Positions 8,576 to 17,526 of a stretch of 64,000 nucleotides of DNA are shown here, piece after piece. Each line of letters starts with the position of its first letter. Positions within the stretch are counted from its first letter, which is position 1. Source of the DNA: CAIMUS01 sp046347625. GTDB lineage: Bacteria > Pseudomonadota > Gammaproteobacteria > Competibacterales > Competibacteraceae. The stretch covers positions 558,001 through 622,000 of the forward strand of contig JAXMFU010000002.1 of assembly GCA_046347625.1 (NCBI GenBank). The letters are read 5' to 3'. The notes beneath the pieces are model-generated. The model was not told the DNA's origin. It saw nothing but the letters and a program-made list of their open reading frames with translations, and did not search any database. Position numbers and translations under genes: made by a program.

Positions 8576-8990
8576 TATGGTGCATGATTCACCATGCTAT
8601 AAAGGATTGCTCAAACCATCGTTAGGCTCAAGCCGTCGCCACTGTTTATCCTGTAAGGTCGCATGAATATGACAAGGGATTTATCGCTTCGTATCCGATA
8701 ATCCGGCTTTTCTACAGGTGTGGTGTATCGTCCTGTTGCACAACCTTAGATGATTACCATTACAGCAAGCAAATACAAATATTGAAATAATTTTTTCATC
8801 TTGGGCCTCGTTATGAAAGCAGAATGTCGTGAAATAAGTTGGCTTTACTATTAATCTATTCAGACACGCACCTATCCTCTTGGAGGATTAGCAAAATTTT
8901 TATACATCAAATACCTGCTAAAATTCAAGAGAAATATTGCCGCGTGCAAAACGCCACCTGGCACCGTCGCATCCTCGTACCCTAGAGTTG
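8576..8990. other. AT-richer intergenic gap
   Basis: About 415 bases between the repeat cluster and yrfG. Base composition is clearly more AT-rich than the surroundings. I found no gene, tRNA or strong hairpin. It may be decayed sequence. Confidence 0.4.
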
Positions 8991-9647
8991 CTATGCCAAT
9001 GGCAACAACTCCGAGAAATCATGAATAGCCGGAAATTCGCCCGGTGCCTTGGGCGGATGGGCGGAATCCGGTCGCAGCACCGAAATCAAATGGGCAATTC
9101 CATACTCATGGGCGGTACGTAGAATTGCCAGATTATCGTCCACCAGCAATGTCGTGGCCGGATCGAACGGTTCGTGTTGTCGCAGCCTGGGCCAAAATTC
9201 CGCCTGTTCCTTGACCAGGCCCAATTCATGGGCGCAGACGATGGCATCGAAATGTCCGGTAAGCTGAGTCTTTTCCATCTTCAAGCTAAGGCTGCCCGGA
9301 TGGGCGTTGGTGACCAGCACCACCCGCTTGCCGGCGGCGCGTACGGCATCCAGAAATTCCAGCGCATGTGGCTGGACTGCGATGAGATGCTCGACCTCGC
9401 GTTTAAGCTGCGCCACGTCCAGACCGAGCTCCCGCGTCCAGTAATCCAGGCAGTACCAGTCCAGCGTACCCTCCACCTGGCGGTAGCGCATCGACAGTTC
9501 GGCGGTGGCGCCGGCCAGGTCCAGACCCTGGCGCTCGCCGTAACGACGCGGCATATATTCCAGCCAGAAATGATTATCGAAGCGCAGATCCAGCAAGGTA
9601 CCGTCCATATCCAGCAGGACCGTAACAATCCGCCGCCAGGGCAACAT
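8991..9647 (-). CDS. yrfG: GMP/IMP nucleotidase YrfG (HAD family)
   Basis: A 218-residue HAD hydrolase that dephosphorylates purine 5'-monophosphates in E. coli. Motif I is LLDMDGTLLD with nucleophile D13 and D15. Motif II is the VLVTNAH segment, and the DDNLAIL segment gives motif IV. I start it at ATG 9647, nine bases after GGGAG, not at the TTG two codons earlier. It is transcribed away from nudE. In E. coli yrfG and nudE are also neighbours, which supports the assignment. Confidence 0.88.
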   Translation of the reverse strand: MLPWRRIVTVLLDMDGTLLDLRFDNHFWLEYMPRRYGERQGLDLAGATAELSMRYRQVEGTLDWYCLDYWTRELGLDVAQLKREVEHLIAVQPHALEFLDAVRAAGKRVVLVTNAHPGSLSLKMEKTQLTGHFDAIVCAHELGLVKEQAEFWPRLRQHEPFDPATTLLVDDNLAILRTAHEYGIAHLISVLRPDSAHPPKAPGEFPAIHDFSELLPLA

Positions 9648-9699
9648 AAGCAACTACTCCCGCGCTAGAAGGTCTTTATCAATCAAGCTCATCAACTAT

Positions 9700-9835
9700 C
9701 AGTTCGTAGGGCGCATGAGCGGAGCACAGCGGAGCGTAATGCGCCGGATGAGGGGCAGCTGCATAACGGCGCAATACGCTCCGCTCCGCTACACTATTGC
9801 GCTCTACGGTCTGTGATTCCAAGTTTGGAAGCAAA
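9700..9835. repeat. REP-like inverted repeat between yrfG and nudE
   Basis: Contains gtagggcgca with ggagcgtaatgcgcc on one arm and gcgcaatacgctccgctccg with gcgctctacg on the other, so the transcript could fold into a long imperfect hairpin. The pattern is typical of bacterial intergenic REP/BIME sequences. Confidence 0.55.
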
Positions 9836-9860
9836 CTGATAGGTGGTAAGATCAATCAAG

Positions 9861-9911
9861 TTTAACCTTTAACCTTTAACCTTTAACCTTTAACCTTTAA
9901 CTTTTAACCTT
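9861..9911. repeat. TTTAACC heptamer tandem repeat upstream of nudE
   Basis: About seven 7-base units of TTTAACC with one variant, ending some 25 bases before the nudE start. A related AAAGGTT/AAAGGCT heptamer tract, the same motif on the other strand, occurs at 55.4 kb. A very short one follows the 812-residue gene near 36.07 kb. Confidence 0.9.
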
Positions 9912-9935
9912 CAGCGAACTCATGCCAGTATCGAT

Positions 9936-10499
9936 ATGACCGACTTCAAGGTACGGCAAGTACCGGAAATCCTGCGCGCCGAGACCATCGCCCGCACCCG
10001 CCTGTTCCGGGTCGAGCGCCTGAACCTGCGGTTTGCCAACGGCACCGAAGTGGAATACGAGCGGGTTCCCTCCTCCACCATCGACTCGGTTCTGGTCATC
10101 CCGGTATTGGATGCCACGACCCTGCTGCTGGTTCGGGAATACGCCGCCGGCACCCATCGGTACGAGTTGGGTTTTCCCAAGGGCGTGATCGAGCGCGAAG
10201 AAGAACTCCTGGCCGCCGCCAACCGGGAAATCATGGAGGAAGTCGGCTACGGCGCCCGCCGCCTGTGCCATCTCAGTTCCATGACTATCGCTCCCGGCTA
10301 TATCGGCCATACCACCCATATCGTGCTGGCCGAGGAATTGTATCGACAGCAGCTGCCGGGCGACGAGCCGGAGGAAATCGAAGTCGTTCCCTGGCCGCTC
10401 GATGGCATCGCCCGGCTGCTGGCCCGTGAAGATTTTACCGAAGCCCGTTCCATCGCCGCGCTGTTCCTGGCCCGTGAAACCCTGCAAGCCCGCCTTTAA
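9936..10499 (+). CDS. nudE: ADP-sugar/ADP compounds Nudix hydrolase NudE
   Basis: A 187-residue Nudix enzyme hydrolysing ADP-ribose, Ap3A and NADH-type compounds. The Nudix box lies at residues 83-105, starting GVIERE and ending REIMEEVGY, with all consensus residues (G83, E89, R97-E98, E101-E102, G104). Flanking segments such as REYAAGTHRYELGFPKG are characteristic of NudE. It is the first gene of a run in which cysQ starts three bases after its stop. No clear Shine-Dalgarno sequence precedes ATG 9936, and the heptamer tract lies just upstream. Confidence 0.9.
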   Translation: MTDFKVRQVPEILRAETIARTRLFRVERLNLRFANGTEVEYERVPSSTIDSVLVIPVLDATTLLLVREYAAGTHRYELGFPKGVIEREEELLAAANREIMEEVGYGARRLCHLSSMTIAPGYIGHTTHIVLAEELYRQQLPGDEPEEIEVVPWPLDGIARLLAREDFTEARSIAALFLARETLQARL

Positions 10500-10502
10500 A
10501 AC

Positions 10503-11333
10503 ATGACAAGTCCCGATCTCGCCGGTCTGGTCGAACCGGTCAAGGCTATCGCACAGGAAGCCGGCCGACGGATTCTGGAGATCTATCTCGGTGGTTTCCA
10601 CGTGACCGAAAAGGCCGACAAGTCGCCGGTGACCGAGGCGGATATGGTCGCTCATGAGAGCATTTTACAGGGTCTGACCGGGCTGACGCCGGACATTCCG
10701 GTCCTGTCGGAAGAGGCCGCGGAGATCGATTTCACCGAGCGCCGCGACTGGAACCGGCTCTGGCTGGTGGACCCGCTGGACGGCACCCGCGAGTTTATCC
10801 GGCATAACGATCAATTTTGCGTCAATATCGCCCTGATCGAGGAGCAGCGGGCGGTGTTCGGCTTGATTATGATCCCTGTCACCGGCATTTGCTATTTTGC
10901 CTATCGGCACGGTGGCGCCTTCAAGCAGACACCCAAGCACTCGCCCCGCCAAATTCATACCCGTCGGATCGAAGCGGAACAGCCCATTCGAGTGACCAGC
11001 AGCCGCGCTTCCTACAACGGCAAATCCCTGCAAGCCTATCTGGAGCGCCTGGGAAAACATCATCATGTCGGCGTCGGTGGCGCGCTGAAATCCTGCCTGG
11101 TGGCCGAGGGCAAGGTCGATCTCTATCCTCGCTTCGGGCCGACCTATGAATGGGATACCGCCGCCGCCCAGGCGATCGTCGAGGAAGCCGGCGGCGGTGT
11201 TACCGATACGCAGATGCAGCCATTGCGCTACAATGCCCGACCGAGTCTGATGAATCCCGATTTCTTCGTGTTCGGCGATCCCGAGCACGATTGGTCTCAG
11301 TATTTGCCAAAACGCAACCCTGCCACCACCTGA
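10503..11333 (+). CDS. cysQ: 3'(2'),5'-bisphosphate nucleotidase CysQ
   Basis: A 276-residue member of the inositol monophosphatase superfamily that converts PAP to AMP during sulfate assimilation. Metal-binding residues are visible: EE at residues 70-71 and the signature DPLDGTREF with D90 and D93. The C-terminal WDTAAAQAI segment carries the third metal Asp. Length is slightly above the E. coli protein. It starts three bases after nudE and ends ten bases before zapE, which suggests one transcript. Confidence 0.9.
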   Translation: MTSPDLAGLVEPVKAIAQEAGRRILEIYLGGFHVTEKADKSPVTEADMVAHESILQGLTGLTPDIPVLSEEAAEIDFTERRDWNRLWLVDPLDGTREFIRHNDQFCVNIALIEEQRAVFGLIMIPVTGICYFAYRHGGAFKQTPKHSPRQIHTRRIEAEQPIRVTSSRASYNGKSLQAYLERLGKHHHVGVGGALKSCLVAEGKVDLYPRFGPTYEWDTAAAQAIVEEAGGGVTDTQMQPLRYNARPSLMNPDFFVFGDPEHDWSQYLPKRNPATT

Positions 11334-11343
11334 ACCCGGTATC

Positions 11344-12477
11344 ATGCCTTACGAACGCTATCGCAACGATCTGCAACGGGAGGGCTTCCAACACGATCCC
11401 GCCCAGGAACGGGCGATTCTGCGCCTGCAACGGATTTATGACGACTTGCTGGGACAACCCGCCCCCCCTCCGCCGCCGCCACCCGCCGGAACGGCCAAAC
11501 CCGGCCTGCTGGGGCGTTTGTTCGGAGCTACCCGGGAATCCGCACCACTCTCCGTCCCAGGCGTGCGGGGACTGTATCTCTGGGGTGGCGTGGGTCGCGG
11601 CAAGACCTATCTGGTGGATACCTTCTTCGCCGCCCTGCCGCTGGAACGCAAGCTGCGCCTGCATTTTCATCAGTTTATGTATCAGGTGCATGCCGCGCTG
11701 CGGGAGTTGAAGGAGCGGCAGGAACCTCTGAGGCTTGTCGCCCGGCAGTTTGTCGCCAAAGCCCGGGTGATCTGTCTGGACGAATTTTTCGTCTCCGATA
11801 TTACCGATGCGATGTTGCTCTACGGCCTGCTGCGGGAACTGTTCGCCGCCGGCGTTACCCTGATTACGACGTCCAATATTCCCCCCGACGACTTGTATAA
11901 GGACGGTTTGCAGCGGGCCCGGTTCCTGCCGGCCATCGACCTGCTCAAAGCCCATCTGGAGATTCTGAATGTCGATGGCGGCGTGGACTACCGCCTGCGC
12001 TATCTGGAAAAGGCGGAAATCTATCATTATCCCCTGGATGCGCGGGCCGACCGGGTGCTGGGCGAGGCGTTCGAGCATGTCAGCGCCGAACCGGGCCACT
12101 GGGGCGGGGAACTGGAAGTCGAAGGACGGCTGATTCCTACCCGCCGACAGTCGGACGGCGTCGTCTGGTTCGATTTCAGGGCGATCTGTGACGGTCCCCG
12201 CAGCCAGGCGGATTACCTCGAAATCGCCCGCTGTTTCCACAGTGTGCTGATTTCTCAGGTTCCGATAATGGACTGGCAGATGGAAAATCAGGCACGGCGG
12301 TTCGTCAATCTGGTGGACGCCTTCTACGACCGCAGCGTCAAGCTGATCGTCTCCGCCGCCGCGCCGGTGACGGAACTCTATCGGGGTGACAAGCTGCGCT
12401 TCGAATTTCAGCGTACGATCAGTCGCTTACAGGAAATGCAATCGCACGACTACCTGGCGCGGGAGCATCTGCCCTAG
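11344..12477 (+). CDS. zapE: Cell division ATPase ZapE (AFG1-like)
   Basis: A 377-residue P-loop ATPase. Walker A is GGVGRGKT at residues 81-88, and Walker B is VICLDEFFV at about 141. ZapE associates with the Z-ring during constriction in gammaproteobacteria. A proline-rich insert of about ten residues (near position 40) and the extra GLLGRLFGA segment before the P-loop are local additions. It is the last gene of the nudE-cysQ-zapE run. A gap of roughly 190 bases separates it from glycogen synthase. Confidence 0.9.
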   Translation: MPYERYRNDLQREGFQHDPAQERAILRLQRIYDDLLGQPAPPPPPPPAGTAKPGLLGRLFGATRESAPLSVPGVRGLYLWGGVGRGKTYLVDTFFAALPLERKLRLHFHQFMYQVHAALRELKERQEPLRLVARQFVAKARVICLDEFFVSDITDAMLLYGLLRELFAAGVTLITTSNIPPDDLYKDGLQRARFLPAIDLLKAHLEILNVDGGVDYRLRYLEKAEIYHYPLDARADRVLGEAFEHVSAEPGHWGGELEVEGRLIPTRRQSDGVVWFDFRAICDGPRSQADYLEIARCFHSVLISQVPIMDWQMENQARRFVNLVDAFYDRSVKLIVSAAAPVTELYRGDKLRFEFQRTISRLQEMQSHDYLAREHLP

Positions 12478-12671
12478 CCGGGCCGACTGCGGCCGGAACA
12501 ACACTATTGCAAAAATTAGCATTTAAGCTCTACAGGACCGCTATATACTGATTTTTATCCATGTCCGGCTCGGCTGGAGAGGGGGAGCGCTAGCTACCGG
12601 CGAACCGCTATGCAGTACCCCTCGCTGCTGTTGCACGACCCGACCTGACCCATAAGTTTTGAGGCATCGCT

Positions 12672-13505
12672 ATGTACATTGTTATGGTTACCTCCGAATG
12701 TGCGCCCGTATCCAAAGTCGGAGGATTGGCCGATGTGGTTTTCGGACTGTGCCGGGAGTTGGAAATCCGTGGCAATTCGGTCGAAATTATTCTTCCTAAA
12801 TACGATTGTATGCGCTATGACCATATCTGGGGGCTATCGGTTACCTATTCCGGTTTATGGGTTCCCTGGTATAACGGCGGCGTCTTCTGCACGGTCTGGT
12901 TCGGTTTCGTCCATGGCCGCAAGTGTTTTTTTATCGAACCGCACTCACAGGATAATTTCTTTAATCGGGGACATTTTTACGGCTCCAAGGACGATGTAAT
13001 GCGTTTTGCCTTTTTCAGCCGGGCGGCGTTGGAATTTTTATATAAAGACCACAGGCGTCCCGATATTATTCATTGCCATGACTGGCAGACCGGTCTGGTA
13101 CCGGTATTGCTTTACGAGATCTATTTCCATCTCGGCATGCACCGTTCGCGAGTTTGCTACACCGTTCACAATTTCCGTTATCAGGGCGTTACCGGTTCGG
13201 AGGTCCTGCGGGCCACTGGTTTAAACCGACCGGAGTATTTTTTTCATTACGATCGCATGCGTGATAATTACCATCACAATGCATTAAATTTGATGAAAGG
13301 GGGCATTGTGTATTCCAATTTTATTACCACCGTTTCCCCTAAACACGCCTGGGAGGCACGAACCGACCAGGGTTATGGATTGGAACCCACCTTGCAAATC
13401 CATCAGGGCAAATTCGGCGGCGTGCTCAACGGCGTCGATTACGAAATCTGGAATCCGGAAATCGATCATCTTATACCGTACCGCTATACCTATCCTCTGG
13501 ATTGA
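12672..13505 (+). CDS. glgA: Glycogen synthase, N-terminal (GT5 starch synthase) half as a separate gene
   Basis: A 277-residue protein corresponding to the N-terminal Rossmann domain of ADP-glucose glycogen synthase. The acceptor/ADP-binding motif is S14-K15-V-G-G-L-A-D-V at the expected position. The DIIHCHDWQTG, YTVHNFRYQG and terminal NGVDYEIWNP segments are all present, so nothing within the domain is lost. It stops at the interdomain hinge with TGA at 13503-13505. The second half begins in the -1 frame within a few bases. A GAGG ribosome site precedes ATG 12672. Alone it cannot catalyse transfer, because the catalytic cleft needs both domains. Confidence 0.9.
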   Translation: MYIVMVTSECAPVSKVGGLADVVFGLCRELEIRGNSVEIILPKYDCMRYDHIWGLSVTYSGLWVPWYNGGVFCTVWFGFVHGRKCFFIEPHSQDNFFNRGHFYGSKDDVMRFAFFSRAALEFLYKDHRRPDIIHCHDWQTGLVPVLLYEIYFHLGMHRSRVCYTVHNFRYQGVTGSEVLRATGLNRPEYFFHYDRMRDNYHHNALNLMKGGIVYSNFITTVSPKHAWEARTDQGYGLEPTLQIHQGKFGGVLNGVDYEIWNPEIDHLIPYRYTYPLD

Positions 13506-13510
13506 AGCAT

Positions 13511-14839
13511 ATGGCCAAGAAATCCCTTGCTCGAGATAATTCGAACGCGATTCCATCCATAAAAAAAGCGGCCAAGGCCGATACCCGTAAGCCGGATGAA
13601 ACGGCCGGCGGCGTTGCCAAGTCGACCGCCGAAGCCAAACCGACTGTCAGCCGGGTGGAAAAAACACCCGCGCCTGTTACCCCGGCGGTAAGCACGACTC
13701 ACAAAACGACGGTTCCCCCCAAGCGGGGTGAAGACCGCAAAACCAGAGGGGTGGCTGCAACCGGACCGGTCGGCAAGGCGGCATCCGCCGGCACGAGCGC
13801 TACCGAGGAACCCGTTCTTAGCACCACTCCAGATGCCGAGGTGGTGGCTGAGGCGGCGGCGGTGGCTTCATCCCTGACCGCCGAAGCCATGACGGTGACA
13901 CCGGTCGATACAGCGGCGAGCCGTGCAGTCGATGCCGCCGAAGTGCCGGTCGGCGAAGCCGTTACCGCCCCCAGCATCAAGGTTACCACCGTCGAGCTCG
14001 CTGAGACCGAAGCGCCGGTCGGTGAAGCGGTGACCGAGGAAGCCACTACAATCGGCTTGGTTGTCGAAGAAGCGCTGCCGCCGGTCATCGCAGAAGTACC
14101 GCCACTGCCGGTCATCGAAGAAGCGCCGCCTGCTCTCGAGCACGTGCCGATGCAGGAAGAACCACGCTACGAACCGCCTGGTTATATCCGTCCGCCGCTG
14201 GAAAATAAGTACTTGAATAAAGAATCGCTGCGGGACCGGTTATGGCTGCGCAAGGAATTCAAGCCGATCATTTCTTATGTCGGCCGGCTCGATTTTCAAA
14301 AAGGCGTCCATCTTATCAGACATGGAGTTTTCTATGCCTTGCAGCAAGGTGCGCAATTCGTACTGCTGGGCACCAGCCCGGAGCCTCGGATCAACGAGGA
14401 GTTCTGGCATTTAAAAAATCAGTTGAACGACAATCCCGACTGCCATCTCGAAATCGGCTTCAATGAGGAATTGTCCCATCTCATTTACGCCGGTTCCGAT
14501 ATGGTCATCATGCCCAGCCTGTACGAGCCGTGCGGACTTACCCAGATGATCGCCTTGAAATATGGCACGGTTCCGATCGTTCGGGCTGTCGGCGGGTTGG
14601 TGGATACCGTCTTCGATCGCGATTATTCCGACCGGCCCTGGGAGCAGCGTAACGGCTATGTCTTCCATCAACCCGACGCCGCCGGTCTCGAATCGGCTAT
14701 GTTGCGGGCAATCGGGCTGTGGTATTCCTACCCCGATGAATTCCGGCGGTTAATGATCAACGGCATGAAATCCGATTACTCCTGGAATTATCCAGGCCAG
14801 CATTATCTTAATATTTACGAGTATATTCGCGCCAAATAA
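13511..14839 (+). CDS. glgA: Glycogen synthase, C-terminal catalytic half with long low-complexity N-terminal linker
   Basis: About 442 residues from ATG 13511. A TTG at 13502 overlapping the previous stop is possible. Residues 1-30 are Lys-rich, and residues 30-230 are an Ala/Val/Thr/Glu/Pro-rich region with two APVGEAVT-like copies. From residue 232 the GT-B C-terminal domain appears complete: YVGRLDFQKG with R259 and K264, and SLYEPCGLTQ with E339, all catalytic positions of glycogen synthase. Removing the linker and joining it to the upstream protein gives about 487 residues, the normal GlgA size. The two halves most likely assemble into one enzyme. Confidence 0.88.
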   Translation: MAKKSLARDNSNAIPSIKKAAKADTRKPDETAGGVAKSTAEAKPTVSRVEKTPAPVTPAVSTTHKTTVPPKRGEDRKTRGVAATGPVGKAASAGTSATEEPVLSTTPDAEVVAEAAAVASSLTAEAMTVTPVDTAASRAVDAAEVPVGEAVTAPSIKVTTVELAETEAPVGEAVTEEATTIGLVVEEALPPVIAEVPPLPVIEEAPPALEHVPMQEEPRYEPPGYIRPPLENKYLNKESLRDRLWLRKEFKPIISYVGRLDFQKGVHLIRHGVFYALQQGAQFVLLGTSPEPRINEEFWHLKNQLNDNPDCHLEIGFNEELSHLIYAGSDMVIMPSLYEPCGLTQMIALKYGTVPIVRAVGGLVDTVFDRDYSDRPWEQRNGYVFHQPDAAGLESAMLRAIGLWYSYPDEFRRLMINGMKSDYSWNYPGQHYLNIYEYIRAK

Positions 14840-14869
14840 ACAGGGCGTACCCCGTCGCCCGCTCTGATG

Positions 14870-14942
14870 CAGGAGCGAGCCGACTCGCAAATGGCGCCGG
14901 CGCCGGCTCGCCGGCGCGGTCGCGAGCAGGGCTCGCTCCTAC
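14870..14942. repeat. REP-like palindrome (AGGAGCGAGC...GCTCGCTCCT)
   Basis: Inverted arms aggagcgagc and gctcgctcct enclose a GC-rich centre. Related AGGAGCG/CGCTCCT palindromes occur at 33262 and 53772. It follows the glycogen synthase gene and could act as a transcript end. Confidence 0.7.
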
Positions 14943-14973
14943 CGGGGTTTTCAAGGCAGGTAGGTCGGGCACA

Positions 14974-16357
14974 CAGGGCAATCGCATACTTACATTTGTG
15001 TATTCAACACCTTATAAAGGTAGTCGATTTCGAGAGCGGCTTTAAAGCGCTTGGTTTCGAGGCCCCCTTTGGCGGTTTTTTCCTGCCGCAGCAAGCTCAG
15101 GGCGATATGTCGTAACACCGCGAAGTTTTCCGCGGCTTCCCCTTGGCGCACCCGGCAGGCATCTTCATTGAAGGCGACATCCAAGGACCAGTGCAGCGGG
15201 TTCTCGATACTCCAATGGCTGCGCACGGCATGACCAAAGCGGACCGCGTCATCGGCTAAACTAGCCAGGTAGTAGCGCCGTTCCACCGTGACGCTGTCTC
15301 CTCTCTGCCGTTCCGACTCGACCATCCCGATCAGTTTCAACTCCTTCCCCTTGGGGCGGTCGGCTAACCAGTCGATCTGATCGACCGTCCAATAGCGGCG
15401 GACCTCCACCCGACCGTGGTCACCGTCCACCGTTTGATGATAGCCGTGGGGAATACCGTTACACTGGCGCGTCTGGGCGGCGTCAAAGAAGGTGCGCACC
15501 GCCTCATAAAGGCCGCCTTGATTGCCTTTCAGCGCCAGCACGGAGTCGCCTTCCTGCGCGATAATTTGGGCCGCAATGGCGTGCTGACACCCCATCGCCT
15601 CGATCGTTACGATACCGCCCTTCAGGTCTAACAACTTCAACAGGTCGGGAATCGCGGTGATTGCGTTCGACTTGTCGTCGGTTTTGACCTGCCCTAAGAC
15701 CAGCCGATTGGCACTCGCCCAGGCACTGACTATAGGGATCGCTGCCTTGCCTGCACCGCGATCATAAGACCGGCGCAAGGTCTTGCCGTCGCTCGCAATC
15801 ACCTGCCCTTGGGTTACCGTGAACACGGTCTGAATCCAACTGGCAAAGCACCGTTGAAAAGCCACCGCCGATAGGCGCGCCAACACGCGGCCAAAGGTAT
15901 CATGTGACGGAATGCCATTGGGCAGTTCCAAAAAACCCCTGAGCCATTCATACCGCGCCTTGCCGAACGCCTCGATCTCAACCCAACTGTCAGCCCCACA
16001 GATCACCGCGCAAATCGCTATCGTGATGATATCCAATAACTTATGCTCTATCAGTCCGGCCTCACGGGGATCAGGTAAGCTATCGACATGGTCACTCAGG
16101 CGGGCCAAGGGTGAGCGCTGCTCTACCGGTTGCAGCGGTACCACCTTCTCCCGCACGGGGATCGGCTGCTCGCAGAGGGCTTGCCTCACAGCCCCCGCTA
16201 CCGGCGTAAGGGGAGGAATACCGCCGGTTCGGCAGTAGACTGAGAGCGAACTACCATAATCATTATCCTCTTTGAATCACTTGAAACGATCACTTCCTTA
16301 GTTTACGTTAGTTCCCTAAGCATTTGTTGGTAAACAGATCAGTATGCGATTGCCCTG
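14974..16357. mobile_element. Complete ISAs1-family insertion sequence
   Basis: A 1384-bp element bounded by perfect 17-bp terminal inverted repeats (CAGGGCAATCGCATACT at 14974 and its complement ending at 16357). It contains one transposase gene on the reverse strand. I see no target-site duplication. The left flank ends gggcaca, and the right flank is a GTGAGGG-type heptamer tract, so the insertion may be old or the flanks rearranged. Confidence 0.9.
14990..16189 (-). CDS. ISAs1-family transposase, probably inactive
   Basis: A 399-residue DDE-type transposase. The first catalytic motif is SDGKTLR. The last is the HWSIENPLHW segment with its Glu. The position of the second Asp reads IEAMGCQ, where family members normally have IDAMGCQ, so the catalytic Asp appears replaced by Glu (GAG). 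GTG at 16189 is the first standard start. The frame stays open about 70 bases further upstream without another start codon. The remnant at 7.9 kb is nearly identical over the last 115 residues. Confidence 0.88.
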   Translation of the reverse strand: MRQALCEQPIPVREKVVPLQPVEQRSPLARLSDHVDSLPDPREAGLIEHKLLDIITIAICAVICGADSWVEIEAFGKARYEWLRGFLELPNGIPSHDTFGRVLARLSAVAFQRCFASWIQTVFTVTQGQVIASDGKTLRRSYDRGAGKAAIPIVSAWASANRLVLGQVKTDDKSNAITAIPDLLKLLDLKGGIVTIEAMGCQHAIAAQIIAQEGDSVLALKGNQGGLYEAVRTFFDAAQTRQCNGIPHGYHQTVDGDHGRVEVRRYWTVDQIDWLADRPKGKELKLIGMVESERQRGDSVTVERRYYLASLADDAVRFGHAVRSHWSIENPLHWSLDVAFNEDACRVRQGEAAENFAVLRHIALSLLRQEKTAKGGLETKRFKAALEIDYLYKVLNTQM

Positions 16358-16453
16358 CACCCCTCACCCCTCACGCCTCACCCCTCACATCCCAGGTGCT
16401 ATACTGCCCCAAGCAAGGACTGTGCCGGTGTTCAGCGAAACGGTGGAGGCGAG

Positions 16454-17236
16454 ATGGCGACCATGACCTTAGCGAAGCCCCGCCCGCAGGTGCGCGGGGC
16501 GGACTTGCTCTACGACGACGGGATCCCGATGGAATCGGAATGGCATGTGGCGGCAATGACGCTGCTGATCGAGATTCTGCGGTACCACTGGCGGGAGCGG
16601 CGGGATAGGTATGTGGCGGGCAATATGTTCGTGTACTTTGCCCCGGACCAGGTCAAGACCCGGGATTTTCGGGGGCCGGATTTATTCGTGGTCAAGGGCG
16701 TGCGGGACAACCACATGCGGCATTCGTGGGTGGTCTGGGAAGAGGACGATCGGACGCCGGATTATGTGATCGAACTGGCCTCGGAAAGCACGGTGAAGTT
16801 CGATCTGAACGGGAAGAAACGCATTTACGAGCGGATTCTGAAGACGCCGGAGTATATAGTGTATGACCCGAACCGGGAGCGGTTGCGGGGTTGGCGGCTG
16901 GTGGGAGGGCGCTATGAGGAGCTGGCGCCGAATGCTCGGGGCTGGCTGTGGAGCGAGGAACTCGGATTGTGGCTGGGGGTGGCGGCCTACCGGTTTGTCA
17001 ACCATACGGCGGCAGTGAAGCTGTTGCGGTTTTTTGACCAGGACGGCGAATTGTTGCCGACCCCTCACGAGGCGGCCACCCAACGGGCGGAAGCGGAAGC
17101 CCGCCGGGCGGAAGCGGAAACTCGACGGGCGGAGGCGGAAACTCGACGGGCGGAAGCGGAAGCCCGCCGGGCGGAAGCGGCGGAGGCGGAAATTGCGCGG
17201 CTGCAGGCCTTGCTGGCGCAGCAAGGGGGAGAATAA
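16454..17236 (+). CDS. Uma2-family (DUF820) putative PD-(D/E)xK nuclease with repetitive tail
   Basis: A 260-residue protein. The Uma2 fold core is visible with GPDLFVV (acidic metal ligand), DYVIELASEST and the following Lys-rich KRIYERI. Members resemble restriction-type nucleases, but their role is unproven. The last 60 residues are about five RAEAEARR-type units, predicted to form a charged coiled coil. A partial copy of this gene with about 50 bases of its upstream region occurs at 39.4-39.8 kb. It lies directly beside the ISAs1 element. Confidence 0.82.
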   Translation: MATMTLAKPRPQVRGADLLYDDGIPMESEWHVAAMTLLIEILRYHWRERRDRYVAGNMFVYFAPDQVKTRDFRGPDLFVVKGVRDNHMRHSWVVWEEDDRTPDYVIELASESTVKFDLNGKKRIYERILKTPEYIVYDPNRERLRGWRLVGGRYEELAPNARGWLWSEELGLWLGVAAYRFVNHTAAVKLLRFFDQDGELLPTPHEAATQRAEAEARRAEAETRRAEAETRRAEAEARRAEAAEAEIARLQALLAQQGGE

Positions 17237-17526
17237 TCAACCTAAGGCAAGATCTGACCCCATTCTTCATTTAGGAATCAAACCGCCCTTATGCTGTGGA
17301 GGGCTACCCACTTAAGGCGGGACGATCCGACCCTGGGAGCGCCGGCGTCCTCGCCGGCCCGTTGCGTTCAGCCTGCAAAAGGTGTCCCGGCTGAAGTGGA
17401 TACTCTGTGGGAGCGGCGAGGGCGCCCCTCCTAACAGGGTATTCCTGAACAGTCGAGAGAAAAACTATAGGTTTCAAAGTAGACGCGGTTTATGATACCG
17501 CTACCGTTACTTTAAGGAGTGCTCTC

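Noticed and set aside
13502..13511. Classical -1 ribosomal frameshift signal joining the two glgA halves
   Set aside because: No X XXY YYZ slippery heptamer or strong downstream stem is visible at the junction. Coupled re-initiation or two subunits is more likely, though frameshifting is not excluded.
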